A DNA stretch of 64,000 nt from Agromyces albus (GCF_030815405.1 NZ_JAUSWX010000001.1:3658001-3722000); one strand, 5' to 3'; positions 1 through 9,078 are shown, counted from the stretch's first letter. The notes: generated by a model not told the origin, from the sequence alone. Numbers and translations: made by a program.

Positions 1-672
1 CTTCTCCATGGCGTCATCGCCGACGCTACGGAAGAGATAGCTCGAGATCAAGCGGGTCAGGGGCCAGCCCGCCTCGCCGCTCGCAGTGAGCGGCTGAACA
101 CCGTTGTCAGAGAGGGTCTTGGCAACTGTCAGGAACTCGTCCCAGGTGGTCGGCACCTCGAGGCCGTACTTGTCGAAGATGGCCTTGTTATACCAGATTC
201 CCTCGATGTTGTATTGGGTCGGCAATACAAGGAAGTCCCCGTACAGCGCCTTGATGGTGGCAACTGCGGCGGGTTGGATGTCGGCGGTCGCATCGAGATC
301 CTCGAACACCGGTCCGAGATCGGTGAGGTATCCGCCGTCGGCCAGGTCCTTGTCGAGCTCCACGTTGCCCGCCGGGAAGACGACCGGGAGATCGTCCTGG
401 CTCGCGAGCAGTTGGAGCTTCTGGTCAAGGTTCGCCTGAGGAACGTTGTCCGTGGTGATGGGGAGAGCCTCGTTCTCGGCGGAGCAAGCACCATTCGCGA
501 GAGCCTCGAAAGTCGCTGGTACCGACGTGTTCTCGGTGTACGTCAGCATCGTGAAGTTCTTGAGTGCCGATGTGTTGTTCGCTGCGGAACCACCACAACC
601 CGTGAGTGCCACGAGTGCGAGACCGGCGGCCGAGACTATGGCGGCCGCTCGAACTGCTGTGCGAGGGGGCAT
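1..672 (-). CDS. ABC transporter sugar-binding lipoprotein, N-terminal part
   Basis: This is the N-terminal 224 residues of an extracellular solute-binding protein that runs off the left edge. It begins MPPRTAVRAAAIV, followed by a hydrophobic stretch and the lipobox LTGC, so it should be a lipid-anchored receptor outside the membrane. The body has the features of family 1 sugar-binding proteins: a region ending FEDLDATADIQP, then YNIEGIWYNKAIFDKYG and PTTWDEFL. The start ATG has an AGGAGG ribosome site five bases upstream. The matching permeases would be expected to the left, outside the window. It is divergent from the LacI regulator next door, which probably controls it. The family is clear; the sugar is unknown. 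Confidence 0.9.
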   Translation of the reverse strand, partial: MPPRTAVRAAAIVSAAGLALVALTGCGGSAANNTSALKNFTMLTYTENTSVPATFEALANGACSAENEALPITTDNVPQANLDQKLQLLASQDDLPVVFPAGNVELDKDLADGGYLTDLGPVFEDLDATADIQPAAVATIKALYGDFLVLPTQYNIEGIWYNKAIFDKYGLEVPTTWDEFLTVAKTLSDNGVQPLTASGEAGWPLTRLISSYLFRSVGDDAMEK

Positions 673-718
673 TTCATTCCTCCTTGAATGAGTGAGGTTG
701 CTGTGTGCACCTCGATTG

Positions 719-736
719 ATGTGATCGCGATCGCAC
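719..736. promoter_or_regulatory. Palindrome in the divergent promoter, candidate LacI operator 1
   Basis: The intergenic region between the sugar-binding protein and the LacI gene holds a perfect 10-bp palindrome, GATCGCGATC, at 723-732, with one further matching flanking pair. It has the central CG typical of LacI-family operators. Binding by the adjacent regulator is inferred. Confidence 0.35.
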
Positions 737-772
737 TGGATGTGCATCGGTCTACGCGATGTAAGATACGAA

Positions 773-788
773 TGTAGACCGCTATACA
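773..788. promoter_or_regulatory. Inverted repeat, candidate LacI operator 2
   Basis: TGTAGACCGCTATACA is a 16-bp imperfect inverted repeat, with 6 of 8 positions matching between halves, centred on CG. It sits about 50 bp from the LacI start codon, in the divergent intergenic region. LacI-family repressors usually bind such CG-centred sites, often as pairs, and a second palindrome lies about 50 bp away. Confidence 0.35.
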
Positions 789-837
789 AAAGTTCGCAAG
801 TACACTTCTGGACTAGTCGAGAACCCAAGGAACCGTC

Positions 838-1860
838 TTGTATCGAAACGCAGGTGAACGGGCCGCAACGATCGCGGACGTCGCAAACCTTGCCGGGGTC
901 TCGCAGGCCGCGGTATCGAAAGTGATCCGAAACGCGTACGGTGTCAGCCCGGCGATGAAGTCCAAGGTTCGTGCAGCCATCGAGCAGCTGCACTATCGTC
1001 CGCGAGTAGCCGCCCGTGCTATGCGCGGGTCGAGCTTCACTCTCGGTATCGAATTGCCCTCCTTGCACAACCAGTTCCTTGCCGAGATTCTCGACGGCGC
1101 ATCCAGCGCGATTGCGGGGACCGGGTATCAACTTCTCGTGGCACCCACGCGTACCAACGACGACGCGGTAAATGCGATCGAGACCTTGATGGATCAGCAG
1201 GTCGACGGAATCCTTACGATCGCTCCATTGGTGTCAACCGGGTGGCTGGAGCGTGTTGCAGAGCGGGTTCCTTTGGTGACGCTCGGATTGCACACCAGGA
1301 GCAACTCCTTCGACTGTGTCGTCGGAGACGACATACATGGCACCCAACTTGCTATGGAGCACCTGTTCCAACTCGGACACAGGAAGATCGCGCACCTGAC
1401 TCGCGCCGAGCAGGTCACCGATGCGCGGACCGGGACAACACATGCCGTCCGGCTAGCGGAGTACCAGTCGTTCATGCGGGCGCACGACCTAGCGGATGAG
1501 GTGCGCGTCATTCGCGCGTCGGAAGCCGATCACAGCGGAGCGGATGTCGTCGGCGCGGCGCTTAAAAATCAGTACGCAAGCGCCATCTTCGCGGGCGACG
1601 ATGACCTCGCGATCGGCGCCCTGCAAGCGACTCGGAACCCTGGTACGGATTGGGCCAGTGTGGCGGTCGTCGGATACGACAACGCCGCAATCGCTGGTCA
1701 TCCACTCGTCGGGCTCACAACGGTGGACCAGGACGCTCACCGCATGGGACGCACCGCAATCGAGTTACTCACCGAACGAATCGCCGGACGAACCGAGGCG
1801 CGAACTGAGGTCATCCCCGTGAAGCTGATAGAACGATCCACCTCAAGAGTGGGCCGCTAG
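838..1860 (+). CDS. LacI-family transcriptional regulator
   Basis: This 340-residue protein has the normal LacI layout. The N-terminal helix-turn-helix covers about residues 10-60 (TIADVANLAGVSQAAVSKVI, then a hinge with YRPRVAARAMR). A periplasmic-binding-like effector domain follows, with FAGDDDLAIGALQ and the C-terminal TTVDQDAHRMGRTAIELL. The start is TTG, supported by AAGGA six bases upstream. It is divergent from the sugar-binding protein gene and 34 bp upstream of the SGNH hydrolase on the same strand, so it probably senses a sugar and represses the transport operon. The ligand cannot be read from the sequence. Confidence 0.9.
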   Translation: MYRNAGERAATIADVANLAGVSQAAVSKVIRNAYGVSPAMKSKVRAAIEQLHYRPRVAARAMRGSSFTLGIELPSLHNQFLAEILDGASSAIAGTGYQLLVAPTRTNDDAVNAIETLMDQQVDGILTIAPLVSTGWLERVAERVPLVTLGLHTRSNSFDCVVGDDIHGTQLAMEHLFQLGHRKIAHLTRAEQVTDARTGTTHAVRLAEYQSFMRAHDLADEVRVIRASEADHSGADVVGAALKNQYASAIFAGDDDLAIGALQATRNPGTDWASVAVVGYDNAAIAGHPLVGLTTVDQDAHRMGRTAIELLTERIAGRTEARTEVIPVKLIERSTSRVGR

Positions 1861-1894
1861 TCGTCGTATCCTGACCAGCAGTCGGAGGACGAAC

Positions 1895-3016
1895 ATGCAT
1901 CGCTATCCCCTCACGGATCCTGCAATCGACCTACGCGGGGCCGCGTTCGTGGAGCCCATCGGCGGCGGCGCAGTCCGTCCGCATCGCCTTCCCGAGCATC
2001 TGCTCGATCGTGTTCCGACCTCAGCAATGCGACTCATGGTGGCCACGAGCGCTGGGGTGCGGATCCGCTTCACAACCACGGCGACTCGCCTCGAACTTCG
2101 CGCTGCGATCCATCCGCTTCAGGTGATTGGCACGCGGGCGCATTCTGCCGCCGTCGATCTTGTCGTCGACAAACAGTTGATCGGCGCCGTCGAGGCGAGC
2201 AGTTCGCCCGCACGACTGGATTTTGACCGAGACCACGTAGAAATTACACGGTCTCGGCCATCCACGCTGGTGTTCGACTCGCTAGCGCCCGTGACCAAGG
2301 ACATCGAGCTCTGGTTGCCCCACATGGCAGTCACCGACCTGTTCGACTTCTGCGCGAATGCGCCCCTCAAACCCTCCACCGCACTCGCCGGACGGCGATG
2401 GGTAGTGCACGGATCCTCCATCACCCACGCTGGCGAAGCACGCCGCCCAACATCCACTTGGCCTGCTATCGCTGCGCGCACGCTCGACTATGACCTACTC
2501 AACCTCGCGTTCGCCGGCAATGCGCTCTTGGACCCGTTTGTGGCACGAGCAATCCGCGATGCTCCAGCAGACGTCATCACGCTCAAGCTCGGAATCAACA
2601 TCGTCAATACCGACCTCATGAGACTCCGTGCCTTCGGTCCGGCCGTTCACGGGTTCCTGGACACGATCCGCGATGGGCATCCGGAGACACCCGTGGAAGT
2701 CATTTCGCCCGTGCTATGTCCGGCCGTCGAAGGCTCCCCCGGCCCCACCTTCACCGACTCGCGCACCGGATTGATCTTCTCGAAGGCGCAGATGCCGTAC
2801 GACGACGATCAACTCACTCTTCTCAAGGTCCGGGAGGAACTGGAACGGATCGTAACGGAACGCGCTGGCGTCGGCGAAGCCCTCAGCTACCTCGACGGTC
2901 GATTGCTCCTTGGTCAGCACGATGTTGAGGCCGGCCTTCTCCCCGACGGACTCCACCCCAGCGAACGCGGTCAATGGAAGATGGGCACACGCTACGCGCG
3001 CCTCGCGCAGGCATAG
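1895..3016 (+). CDS. SGNH/GDSL-family esterase
   Basis: This 373-residue hydrolase has an N-terminal beta-rich domain (about residues 1-160) and a C-terminal SGNH domain. The catalytic blocks are visible: GSSITHAG carries the serine (about residue 174), LKLGIN lies in the block-III region, and DGLHPSERG near the end carries the Asp-His pair. This layout matches the GDSL-like group (Lipase_GDSL_3) that often removes acetyl groups from carbohydrates. No signal peptide is evident, so it should act in the cytoplasm. It follows the LacI gene on the same strand and is probably co-transcribed, which suggests deacylation of an imported sugar. Confidence 0.82.
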   Translation: MHRYPLTDPAIDLRGAAFVEPIGGGAVRPHRLPEHLLDRVPTSAMRLMVATSAGVRIRFTTTATRLELRAAIHPLQVIGTRAHSAAVDLVVDKQLIGAVEASSSPARLDFDRDHVEITRSRPSTLVFDSLAPVTKDIELWLPHMAVTDLFDFCANAPLKPSTALAGRRWVVHGSSITHAGEARRPTSTWPAIAARTLDYDLLNLAFAGNALLDPFVARAIRDAPADVITLKLGINIVNTDLMRLRAFGPAVHGFLDTIRDGHPETPVEVISPVLCPAVEGSPGPTFTDSRTGLIFSKAQMPYDDDQLTLLKVREELERIVTERAGVGEALSYLDGRLLLGQHDVEAGLLPDGLHPSERGQWKMGTRYARLAQA

Positions 3017-3209
3017 CGCCCGCGCGCCCGTCGTGTCGATCGATCTTCACTCACGGCTCGCGATCGAGGTTGCCCGACGTAGCGCCCTACGCGCATTGCG
3101 GCGATCGTTCCGCAACTCTCCGTCGCCGGTGTTCCGTCACGTTCGGCCGCGGGATGCGGGCATCGGGCCGCTCGGCGCCGGAATTGACGTCGCTGGCGGC
3201 GTAGTTTCT

Positions 3210-3395
3210 CCCGGATGGCTAGTCATCGGTGGGGCCCATAAGTTCTGCTTGAAAACCCGAAACCTTACCCGAGAGGCTTGTTTGGCTTGGGATAGGTTCC
3301 GTCAGGAGCTGTTGGCTTTGACCGGTCACCTGGCAGGGCTTGAGGCCCCGGCCGTTTACCAGGAAATTCTGTCCACAGGCGAAGAGGACATCTGA
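3210..3395 (+). pseudogene. Unrecognised C-terminal coding relic
   Basis: A stretch of plausible coding sequence ends in AVYQEILSTGEEDI and a TGA stop, but has no start codon or recognisable N-terminus. It includes CLAWDRFRQELLALTGHLAG, which reads like a real helical C-terminus. It lies convergent to the aldolase gene. It probably marks a recombination joint where only the end of a gene was kept. I cannot name the family. Confidence 0.3.
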
Positions 3396-3432
3396 CCAAC
3401 TCCGCAGTCATCTGAGGCTTACCTTGGCGGCG

Positions 3433-4215
3433 TCAGTAGGTCCGCGGCTGTTCTGGCAATGATGATCGCAGGATGGTTTGGATTCCTGCTTGGAGGAGCG
3501 CGATGTCGCTGGCCGGGACGACGCATTCAAACCCGAGCTCGCGGAAGCGTTTGGCGGTTTCCGGGTTGCCGGCATAAACGCCCACCTCAATTCCTGCCGC
3601 GGCCGCGGTGGCAACGATGACCCGGAGCGGGGAGGATGCGTCGGTGTCGTCAAGGAGTTCGGCGACGGTTGTGCCCAGGGACAACGAAAGGTCGTAAGGA
3701 CCGACGAACAGCATGTCCACACGTGGCACGGAGGCAATGTCAGCGACGTTCTGGAGGGCCAGTGCGGATTCGATCATGACGGCGCAGCGGATGGTGCTGT
3801 TGGCCTCTGTTGCGGTAGGTACGGGCTGCCCGGAGAGCGCCGCCATGGGCCCCCAGCTCCGGTTACCCATGGGCGGATAATATGCGGCCTCAACGGCGGC
3901 CTCAGCGTCTGCCCGTGATTCAATCTGGGGAACTATGATCCCGGCCGCCCCCGCGTCCAGGGCAAACCCGATCCAGCTCGGGTCAACGCCAGGCACCCGC
4001 ACGACAAACCCGGCCGCATCACCGCCGGGATAGCCGGTTGCAGCCGCGGTGACCTCGGCCCGGCCGAACGTTCCGTGCTGGGCATCGAGACACACCCAGT
4101 CAAAACCGGACCTGGCCAGGAGATGGACCATGTTTGGCGTTGAATCCATGCACCACACACCCGTGCTCCGCGCAGTCAGCGCGGGCAAGGCGGGCAGGGC
4201 GCGGGAATCGTTCAT
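3433..4215 (-). CDS. HpcH/HpaI-family class II aldolase
   Basis: This protein of about 260 residues carries the family signatures in order: WVCLDAQHG with the catalytic His, IIVPQIES, YYPPMGNRSWGP, AVMIES with the metal-binding Glu, and FVGPYDLSLSLG with the metal-binding Asp. The family cleaves 2-keto-3-deoxy sugar acids or 4-hydroxy-2-oxo acids to pyruvate and an aldehyde. In a sugar-acid context a keto-deoxy-sugar substrate is plausible. The chosen ATG is preceded in frame by GTG codons with no strong ribosome site, so the true start could be up to five codons upstream. It stands alone, convergent to the relic on its left. Confidence 0.85.
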   Translation of the reverse strand: MNDSRALPALPALTARSTGVWCMDSTPNMVHLLARSGFDWVCLDAQHGTFGRAEVTAAATGYPGGDAAGFVVRVPGVDPSWIGFALDAGAAGIIVPQIESRADAEAAVEAAYYPPMGNRSWGPMAALSGQPVPTATEANSTIRCAVMIESALALQNVADIASVPRVDMLFVGPYDLSLSLGTTVAELLDDTDASSPLRVIVATAAAAGIEVGVYAGNPETAKRFRELGFECVVPASDIALLQAGIQTILRSSLPEQPRTY

Positions 4216-4360
4216 CACCACAGTCTTCACGTCGCAGGGCACTCTGTGCAAAGCAGACGGACCGGCGCCGTAACTGCATTTCGCACCGGTTCCCCTCAGG
4301 CTTCTAAGCGGATGACGTGCGAAGTGGGGCGATGGTGCGTCGTGTGCCCTCGCCCCTCGA

Positions 4361-5272
4361 TCAGTCGACGGTAAGGACCAGTTTGCCGCCGAGGGAGCGG
4401 TGGCCCAACCGCTCGAGCGCGTCGGCCATGCGTGTCCATGACATGACGTCCACGACGTGCGGGTCGAGCTCGCCGTGCTCGACAAGCGCAAGCAGCCTGC
4501 CGATGTCCCGGCCGAACGGCAGCGGATCGAAGAACAGCTCGAAACCGAGGATCCTCACCAGAGCGGCGTTGTACACGTCGCGAACGTCGAACGTCGTTGG
4601 CTGGTCAGCGCTGTTCCCGAAGGTGACGAGTGTTCCTCGCGGGTCCAGCATGGTAAGCGCTCGTCCCAGGACGTCGCCGCCCACCGACTCGATGATGGCG
4701 TCGTACGGCCCGTACAGTTCCTCGAGCTTGGTGACCACTGAGCTCGCGCCGAGGCCGGTGAGTATCTTCCCAAGGTCGCCGCCGCGAGTGACGAGTGCGG
4801 TGACTCGGGCGCCGCTCCTCGCGGCCAATTGCACGGCGAATCGGCCGACGCCGCCGGCAGCGCCGGTGACGAGGACGTCATCGCCCAGCCCTGCACCGCT
4901 CATTCGCAGCGTGCGGAGTGCGGTGAGACCGGCGGTCGGCAGTGCGGCGGCATCGGTGAAGGAGACGGCATCCGGGATCGGCGCCAACCAGTCCGCGCGA
5001 ACCACCACCTCCTCTGCCCAGGAGCTACTCTCCACGATCCCGGCGACGCGAGTGCCGGCTTTGAGGTGCTTGTGGTCGTCCCGAACAATGCCAGCGAAAT
5101 CCCACCCCGGAACCATCCCCTCGGGCGCGGATTTGAGCATGCGCATCTCGCCCCGGTTCAGGGAGATGGCCTTCACGTCCACGCGTACTCCGCCTGGCGC
5201 CTCTGATGGCCGCGGAGCTTCGTGTATGCCAATTCGGCGAGGGTCAGCGTCGTTCACTATCAGGGCGCGCAT
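4361..5272 (-). CDS. NADPH:quinone oxidoreductase-like zinc-type dehydrogenase (MDR family)
   Basis: This medium-chain dehydrogenase of about 303 residues has a GroES-like N-terminus (ISLNRGEM, VPGWDFAGIV) and a Rossmann domain with VTGAAGGVGRFAVQLAA. The Cys and His ligands of true zinc alcohol dehydrogenases are absent, so it belongs to the zinc-independent quinone oxidoreductase group and should use NADPH on quinones or enones. The start is the ATG beginning RALIVNDADP; an in-frame GTG 24 bases earlier touches the upstream stop. It is directly downstream of the MmyB-type regulator on the same strand and probably co-transcribed with it. Confidence 0.82.
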   Translation of the reverse strand: MRALIVNDADPRRIGIHEAPRPSEAPGGVRVDVKAISLNRGEMRMLKSAPEGMVPGWDFAGIVRDDHKHLKAGTRVAGIVESSSWAEEVVVRADWLAPIPDAVSFTDAAALPTAGLTALRTLRMSGAGLGDDVLVTGAAGGVGRFAVQLAARSGARVTALVTRGGDLGKILTGLGASSVVTKLEELYGPYDAIIESVGGDVLGRALTMLDPRGTLVTFGNSADQPTTFDVRDVYNAALVRILGFELFFDPLPFGRDIGRLLALVEHGELDPHVVDVMSWTRMADALERLGHRSLGGKLVLTVD

Positions 5273-5296
5273 GTCTCGCCTGTCTCTCTCAACCAC

Positions 5297-6202
5297 TCAG
5301 GCGTGCGGTGCACGCTTCGTCGAGTCCGGTAGGGCGGTGATGTTCGCCGCCGGGTCGATCCATGCGGCGAGTTGTCGAAGAGCATCATTGGACGGAGAAC
5401 CGTTCGGTGCGCTGTACACGTGAAGCTTCTGAGGCGGTGCATCCGGAACATCGAGGGCTTCGTAGTCGAGGTCGAGCCGCCCGACCAGGGGGTGAGAGAA
5501 GCGCTTGCGGCCGTACGTGCATTCGAAGACGTTGTGCTCGCTCCAGAAACGACGGAAGTCCTCGCTCCTTACCGAGAGCATCCCGACGATGGCGTTGAGG
5601 TCAGGGTCGTTGGGGTCGTCCGCAGCGTCCATTCGGAGCATCGCCGCGGTGTCCGACGCCACGCTGTCCCAGTCGACGTATCGAGTGCGCGCTTCGGGGT
5701 CGAGGAAGGTCCAGACTGCGAGGTTGCGTTCCGCGAGGGGTCGTTCGTCGACATCGAACAGCAGGCTCCGAGCCAGTTCGTTCATTGCAAGGATCGCCGT
5801 GCCTCGCCCGAGGATGAACGCTGGAGCGTTGTCGAAGAGTTCGAGCAGCCTCCGAGCGCCAGGGCGCACCCGTGCGGCACTCGCGGCACCGGCTCGGGGG
5901 GCCTGCACATGGGAATCGACGAGGGTGATCAAGTACTCCCGCTCGGTGTCGTTGAGGCGCAGCGCCGTCGCCACCGCGTTGAGGACAGAGTGTGAGACTC
6001 GCTTGGTGCGCCCCTGTTCGAGCCGGGAGTAGTAGTCCACGCTGACACCGGCAAGGTGGGCGACCTCTTCACGTCGCAGGCCGGGAACCCGGCGGGCCGC
6101 GGCGCTGGACGCTCGGCGCTCCTCATCGAGCCCGACATCCTCGGGCCGGAGGCGCGCTCTGCAGGCCCGCAGGAACTCGCCCAGTTCGGCGTTTCTTGTC
6201 AT
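5297..6202 (-). CDS. MmyB-type helix-turn-helix regulator
   Basis: About 301 residues. The N-terminal XRE-type helix-turn-helix spans roughly residues 8-85, with VPGLRREEVAHLAGVSVDYYSRLEQGR, which is diagnostic of this actinobacterial group. A C-terminal MmyB-like ligand-binding domain follows, with LDPEARTRYVDWDSVA and HPLVGRLDLDYEAL. Such regulators commonly lie divergent to a dehydrogenase or SDR gene and control it. Here the SDR at 6351 is divergent and the quinone oxidoreductase is downstream. The ligand is unknown; that domain is thought to bind fatty acids in some members. Confidence 0.88.
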   Translation of the reverse strand: MTRNAELGEFLRACRARLRPEDVGLDEERRASSAAARRVPGLRREEVAHLAGVSVDYYSRLEQGRTKRVSHSVLNAVATALRLNDTEREYLITLVDSHVQAPRAGAASAARVRPGARRLLELFDNAPAFILGRGTAILAMNELARSLLFDVDERPLAERNLAVWTFLDPEARTRYVDWDSVASDTAAMLRMDAADDPNDPDLNAIVGMLSVRSEDFRRFWSEHNVFECTYGRKRFSHPLVGRLDLDYEALDVPDAPPQKLHVYSAPNGSPSNDALRQLAAWIDPAANITALPDSTKRAPHA

Positions 6203-6350
6203 GGACCCATCTTCGCTCCTGACCGCGGCTTTGCGCCTGGCCGTGGGTGGCACTGGCAGTCCTAGGCAGCACAAGGCTCGCTACTGCGGAAGGCAACTGC
6301 GGCAGCGGCGGTTGGCTAGTGGTGTCGAAACGAACGGAAGGACGAATGCC

Positions 6351-7004
6351 ATGAACGTGTTCCTCATCGGCGCCGGAGGCGGAGTCGGCCGGCGCTTGGC
6401 GAAACTGCTGACCGCCCGCGGCGAGCACGCCACGGGCATGCATCGTCGCCCCGACCAGGCCGAGAGCATCGCCGCGACCGGCGCGACCCCGCTCCTCGGG
6501 GATCTCATCGCGGACACCGTGGATGAGCTCGCAGCGAAGGTCGCTGGGCACGACGCGGTTGTGTTCTCCGCCGGCGCACACGGCACCGGCGAGGACATGA
6601 CAACCCTGATCGACGGAAAGGGACTCGAGAAGGCAGCTGACGCCGCAACACAGGCAGGAGTGTCCCGATTCGTGCTCGTGTCGGCGTTTCCGGAGTCCGA
6701 GCGCGCCAAGAGCTTGGGCGAGAGCTTCGAGCACTACACGAGGGTGAAGAAGACCGCCGACGTCTACCTCACCCACACCGATCTGGACTGGGTCATCGTC
6801 AGGCCGGGCCTGCTGCGCGACGAGCCGGGCGACGGCATGGTGACCGCAGGACTCGCCATCGAGTACGGCGACGTTCGCCGTGACAACGTCGCCGCATTCA
6901 TCGACGCGGCACTGCACGAGCCACGCATCAACAAAGTCATCGTCGAACTCACCGACGGAACCATCCCGGTCAGCGAAGCCGCTACCCGCCTCGCAGCTCA
7001 CTAA
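6351..7004 (+). CDS. NAD(P)-binding atypical SDR
   Basis: This 217-residue protein starts MNVFLIGAGGGVGRRLAKLL, a dinucleotide-binding glycine motif, and has the compact fold of the NAD(P)H-binding atypical SDRs of the NmrA/YwnB type. VIVRPGLLRDEPG is also typical. It lacks the classical YxxxK pair, so it may be a redox sensor or reductase. A ribosome site, GGAAGGA, lies 8 bases before the ATG. It opens a + strand operon with RidA, an SDR fragment, an Old Yellow Enzyme and a TauE permease, and is divergent from the MmyB regulator. Confidence 0.85.
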   Translation: MNVFLIGAGGGVGRRLAKLLTARGEHATGMHRRPDQAESIAATGATPLLGDLIADTVDELAAKVAGHDAVVFSAGAHGTGEDMTTLIDGKGLEKAADAATQAGVSRFVLVSAFPESERAKSLGESFEHYTRVKKTADVYLTHTDLDWVIVRPGLLRDEPGDGMVTAGLAIEYGDVRRDNVAAFIDAALHEPRINKVIVELTDGTIPVSEAATRLAAH

Positions 7005-7043
7005 CTCCGCAAGTTCTCACCCAACCTCAAGAAAGGAACCACT

Positions 7044-7445
7044 ATGAGCACGATCGACACTTTCAGCCACGACGTCTCCGGCGAAAAGGAGTTCGGGTTC
7101 GCCCAAGCCATCAAGGTCGGTGACACCATCTACATCTCCGGGCAGTTGTCGCACGACGACAAAGGCGACTTTCTCCACGCCGACGACCTCGACGGCCAGT
7201 TCCAGCAGGTCTGGGCAAACCTCGACAAGGTCCTCGCCCACTACGGGATCACCCGCAACCAGATCGTTCAGGATGGCGTATTCGTGGTGAACCTTCCTGA
7301 GAACGCAGCCACCGTTGCCTCTTCCCACCTCGCCTACTTCGGAGAGCACCGGCCCACCAGCACCACCGTCGGGGTCGAGGCCCTGTTTTTCCCCGGCCAA
7401 CTGCTCGAGATCAACTTCATCGCTGACACACGGCAGCCCGCCTAA
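7044..7445 (+). CDS. RidA/YjgF-family protein
   Basis: At 133 residues it has normal RidA length. It shows the family pattern: FGFAQAIKVGDTIYISGQL near the start, VWANLDKVLAHYGI in the middle and PTSTTVGVEALFFPGQLLEI near the end. RidA proteins hydrolyse reactive enamine/imine intermediates. The usual substrate-binding Arg of true RidA (IRxCVEV region) is replaced here by the TTVGVEAL segment, so it belongs to an Rid subgroup of unproven activity. It has a clear AAGAAAGG ribosome site and sits between two SDR genes in the redox operon. Confidence 0.85.
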   Translation: MSTIDTFSHDVSGEKEFGFAQAIKVGDTIYISGQLSHDDKGDFLHADDLDGQFQQVWANLDKVLAHYGITRNQIVQDGVFVVNLPENAATVASSHLAYFGEHRPTSTTVGVEALFFPGQLLEINFIADTRQPA

Positions 7446-7543
7446 CTCCAAAGCGACTCCTGTGGGGCGGCTGAACCTGCCGCCCCACAACCCCACCGAT
7501 GGAGATCCGGTCACTCGACGGTCGCCCCTCGAAGGAAATGCAT

Positions 7544-7990
7544 ATGAACCACCTCGACAACAAGACCGTCATCGTCACCGGAGCCTCCTCCGGCATCGGC
7601 GCGGCTACTGCGAAAGCCCTCGCCTCTCAGGGTGCCCGCGTCGTCCTGGCCGCGAGGAACGAAGAACGCCTCACCGCCCTCGTCGCCGACATCCAGAAAG
7701 CCGGCGGCACCGCCGTCTTCCGCGTCTCCGACGTCACCGACCGTGACGACGCCGCAGCTCTAGCCCGCTTCGCCAATGACACCTACGGGTCGATCGACAT
7801 CCTCGTCAACAACGCTGGACTGATGCTGTTCTCCTACTGGTCCGACCTCGCCGTCGACGACTGGGAGAAGATGATCGACACCAACATCAAGGGCTACCTC
7901 TACTCCATCGCTGGAGTCCACCACACCGGTCGATCCACCTCAACTGCGTCTCTCACCTGCCAGCACCATCACCCAAAGAAAGAACAATGA
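7544..7990 (+). pseudogene. Truncated short-chain dehydrogenase (SDR)
   Basis: The first about 125 residues are a textbook classical SDR: VIVTGASSGIGAATAKAL, DVTDRDD and ILVNNAGLMLFSYW. After the segment ending NIKGYLYSIAGV the family sequence stops, replaced by about 25 residues rich in His, Ser and Thr before the stop. The catalytic Ser, Tyr and Lys of the usual 245-residue enzyme are missing, so it cannot be an active SDR of the normal type. The stop overlaps the Old Yellow Enzyme start. A deletion of about 300 bp that kept the next gene's ribosome site is the simplest explanation. Confidence 0.75.
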
Positions 7991-9078
7991 CCACCCCCTT
8001 CACGCCTCTCCGCCTTCGCGATCTCGACATCAGCAACAGGCTGTGGATGTCACCCATGTGCACCTACAGCGCCAACGCGACCGGGCCCGCAACCGGTAGC
8101 CCCACGGACTTCCACCTCGCCCAGTACACCGCCCGCGCCGCAGGCGGCGCAGGCCTGGTCATGATCGAAGCCACCGGAGTCCGCGCCGACGGCCGCATCT
8201 CGCCCTATGACCTCGGTCTGTGGGATGACACCCAGACCGCAGCGTTCACCCGCCTCGCCGCCTCGATTACAGCCGCAGGTGCCGTGCCGGCCATCCAGCT
8301 CGCCCACGCCGGACGAAAGGCCTCTGTTGACAAGCCCTGGCTTGGAGGTAGCCCCCTCGACGAGACACAGAACGGGTGGCCAATCGTAGGTCCGAGCGAG
8401 ACTGCATTCCCCGGCTACCCGGCGCCAGCGGAGCTGTCCGTGACGGAGATCGCTGACATCGTCGACGCGTTCGCCCAGGCAGCCACCCGGGCACTTCAGG
8501 CGCGGTTCCAGGTGGTTGAGGTTCACGCCGCCCACGGATACCTGCTGCACTCGTTCCTCTCGCCCGCGTCGAACACCCGGACAGACAATTTCGGGGGCAG
8601 CTTCAACAATCGAATCCGGTTCCCCCTCGAAGTCATTGACGCAGTTCGCGCGGTGTGGCCCGAGGACCGTCCCGTGTTCCTGCGAGTCTCGACGACGGAC
8701 TGGATCCAGGAAAACCCGGCTGACGAACGAACCGGGTGGACGGTCGAGGAAACAATCGAATTCTCCCGTCTCGCCGCGGAGCACGGGGTCGACCTCGTCG
8801 ACAGCTCAAGCGGCGGGACAGAACCCGCACCCATTCCCCGCGAGCGCGACTACCAAACCCGGAACGCCGCACGCATCCGCACCGAAACAGCACTCCCCGT
8901 GGCTGCCGTCGGTCGCATTAACGACGCCGTGTGGGCCGCCGAACTCATCGCCGACGGCCACGCCGACGCGCTGTTCCTCGGGCGTCCCCTTCTTCGCGAC
9001 GCATCCTGGATCAACAACGCAGCAACAACCCTCGGCGCCCAGCCCCGATATATCGAACAGTACGACTACGCGCTCTGA
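7987..9078 (+). CDS. NADH:flavin oxidoreductase, Old Yellow Enzyme (YqjM-like)
   Basis: This 363-residue FMN enzyme has SPMCTYS near residue 25, the redox-tuning Cys typical of the YqjM/thermophilic-like class, GGAGLVMIEATGV, and HAAHGYLLHSFLSP with the substrate-anchoring His pair. The C-terminal phosphate-binding segment ADALFLGRPLLRD is also present. The family reduces activated C=C bonds such as enones, using NAD(P)H. The GAAAGAA ribosome site lies inside the end of the truncated SDR. It fits with the SDR, RidA and quinone oxidoreductase as a set for handling reactive electrophiles. Confidence 0.92.
   Translation: MTTPFTPLRLRDLDISNRLWMSPMCTYSANATGPATGSPTDFHLAQYTARAAGGAGLVMIEATGVRADGRISPYDLGLWDDTQTAAFTRLAASITAAGAVPAIQLAHAGRKASVDKPWLGGSPLDETQNGWPIVGPSETAFPGYPAPAELSVTEIADIVDAFAQAATRALQARFQVVEVHAAHGYLLHSFLSPASNTRTDNFGGSFNNRIRFPLEVIDAVRAVWPEDRPVFLRVSTTDWIQENPADERTGWTVEETIEFSRLAAEHGVDLVDSSSGGTEPAPIPRERDYQTRNAARIRTETALPVAAVGRINDAVWAAELIADGHADALFLGRPLLRDASWINNAATTLGAQPRYIEQYDYAL

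Noticed and set aside
3433..4491. 352-residue form of the aldolase
   Set aside because: The first about 90 residues have no homology pattern and read over the upstream intergenic region. The conserved domain begins near the ATG at 4215.
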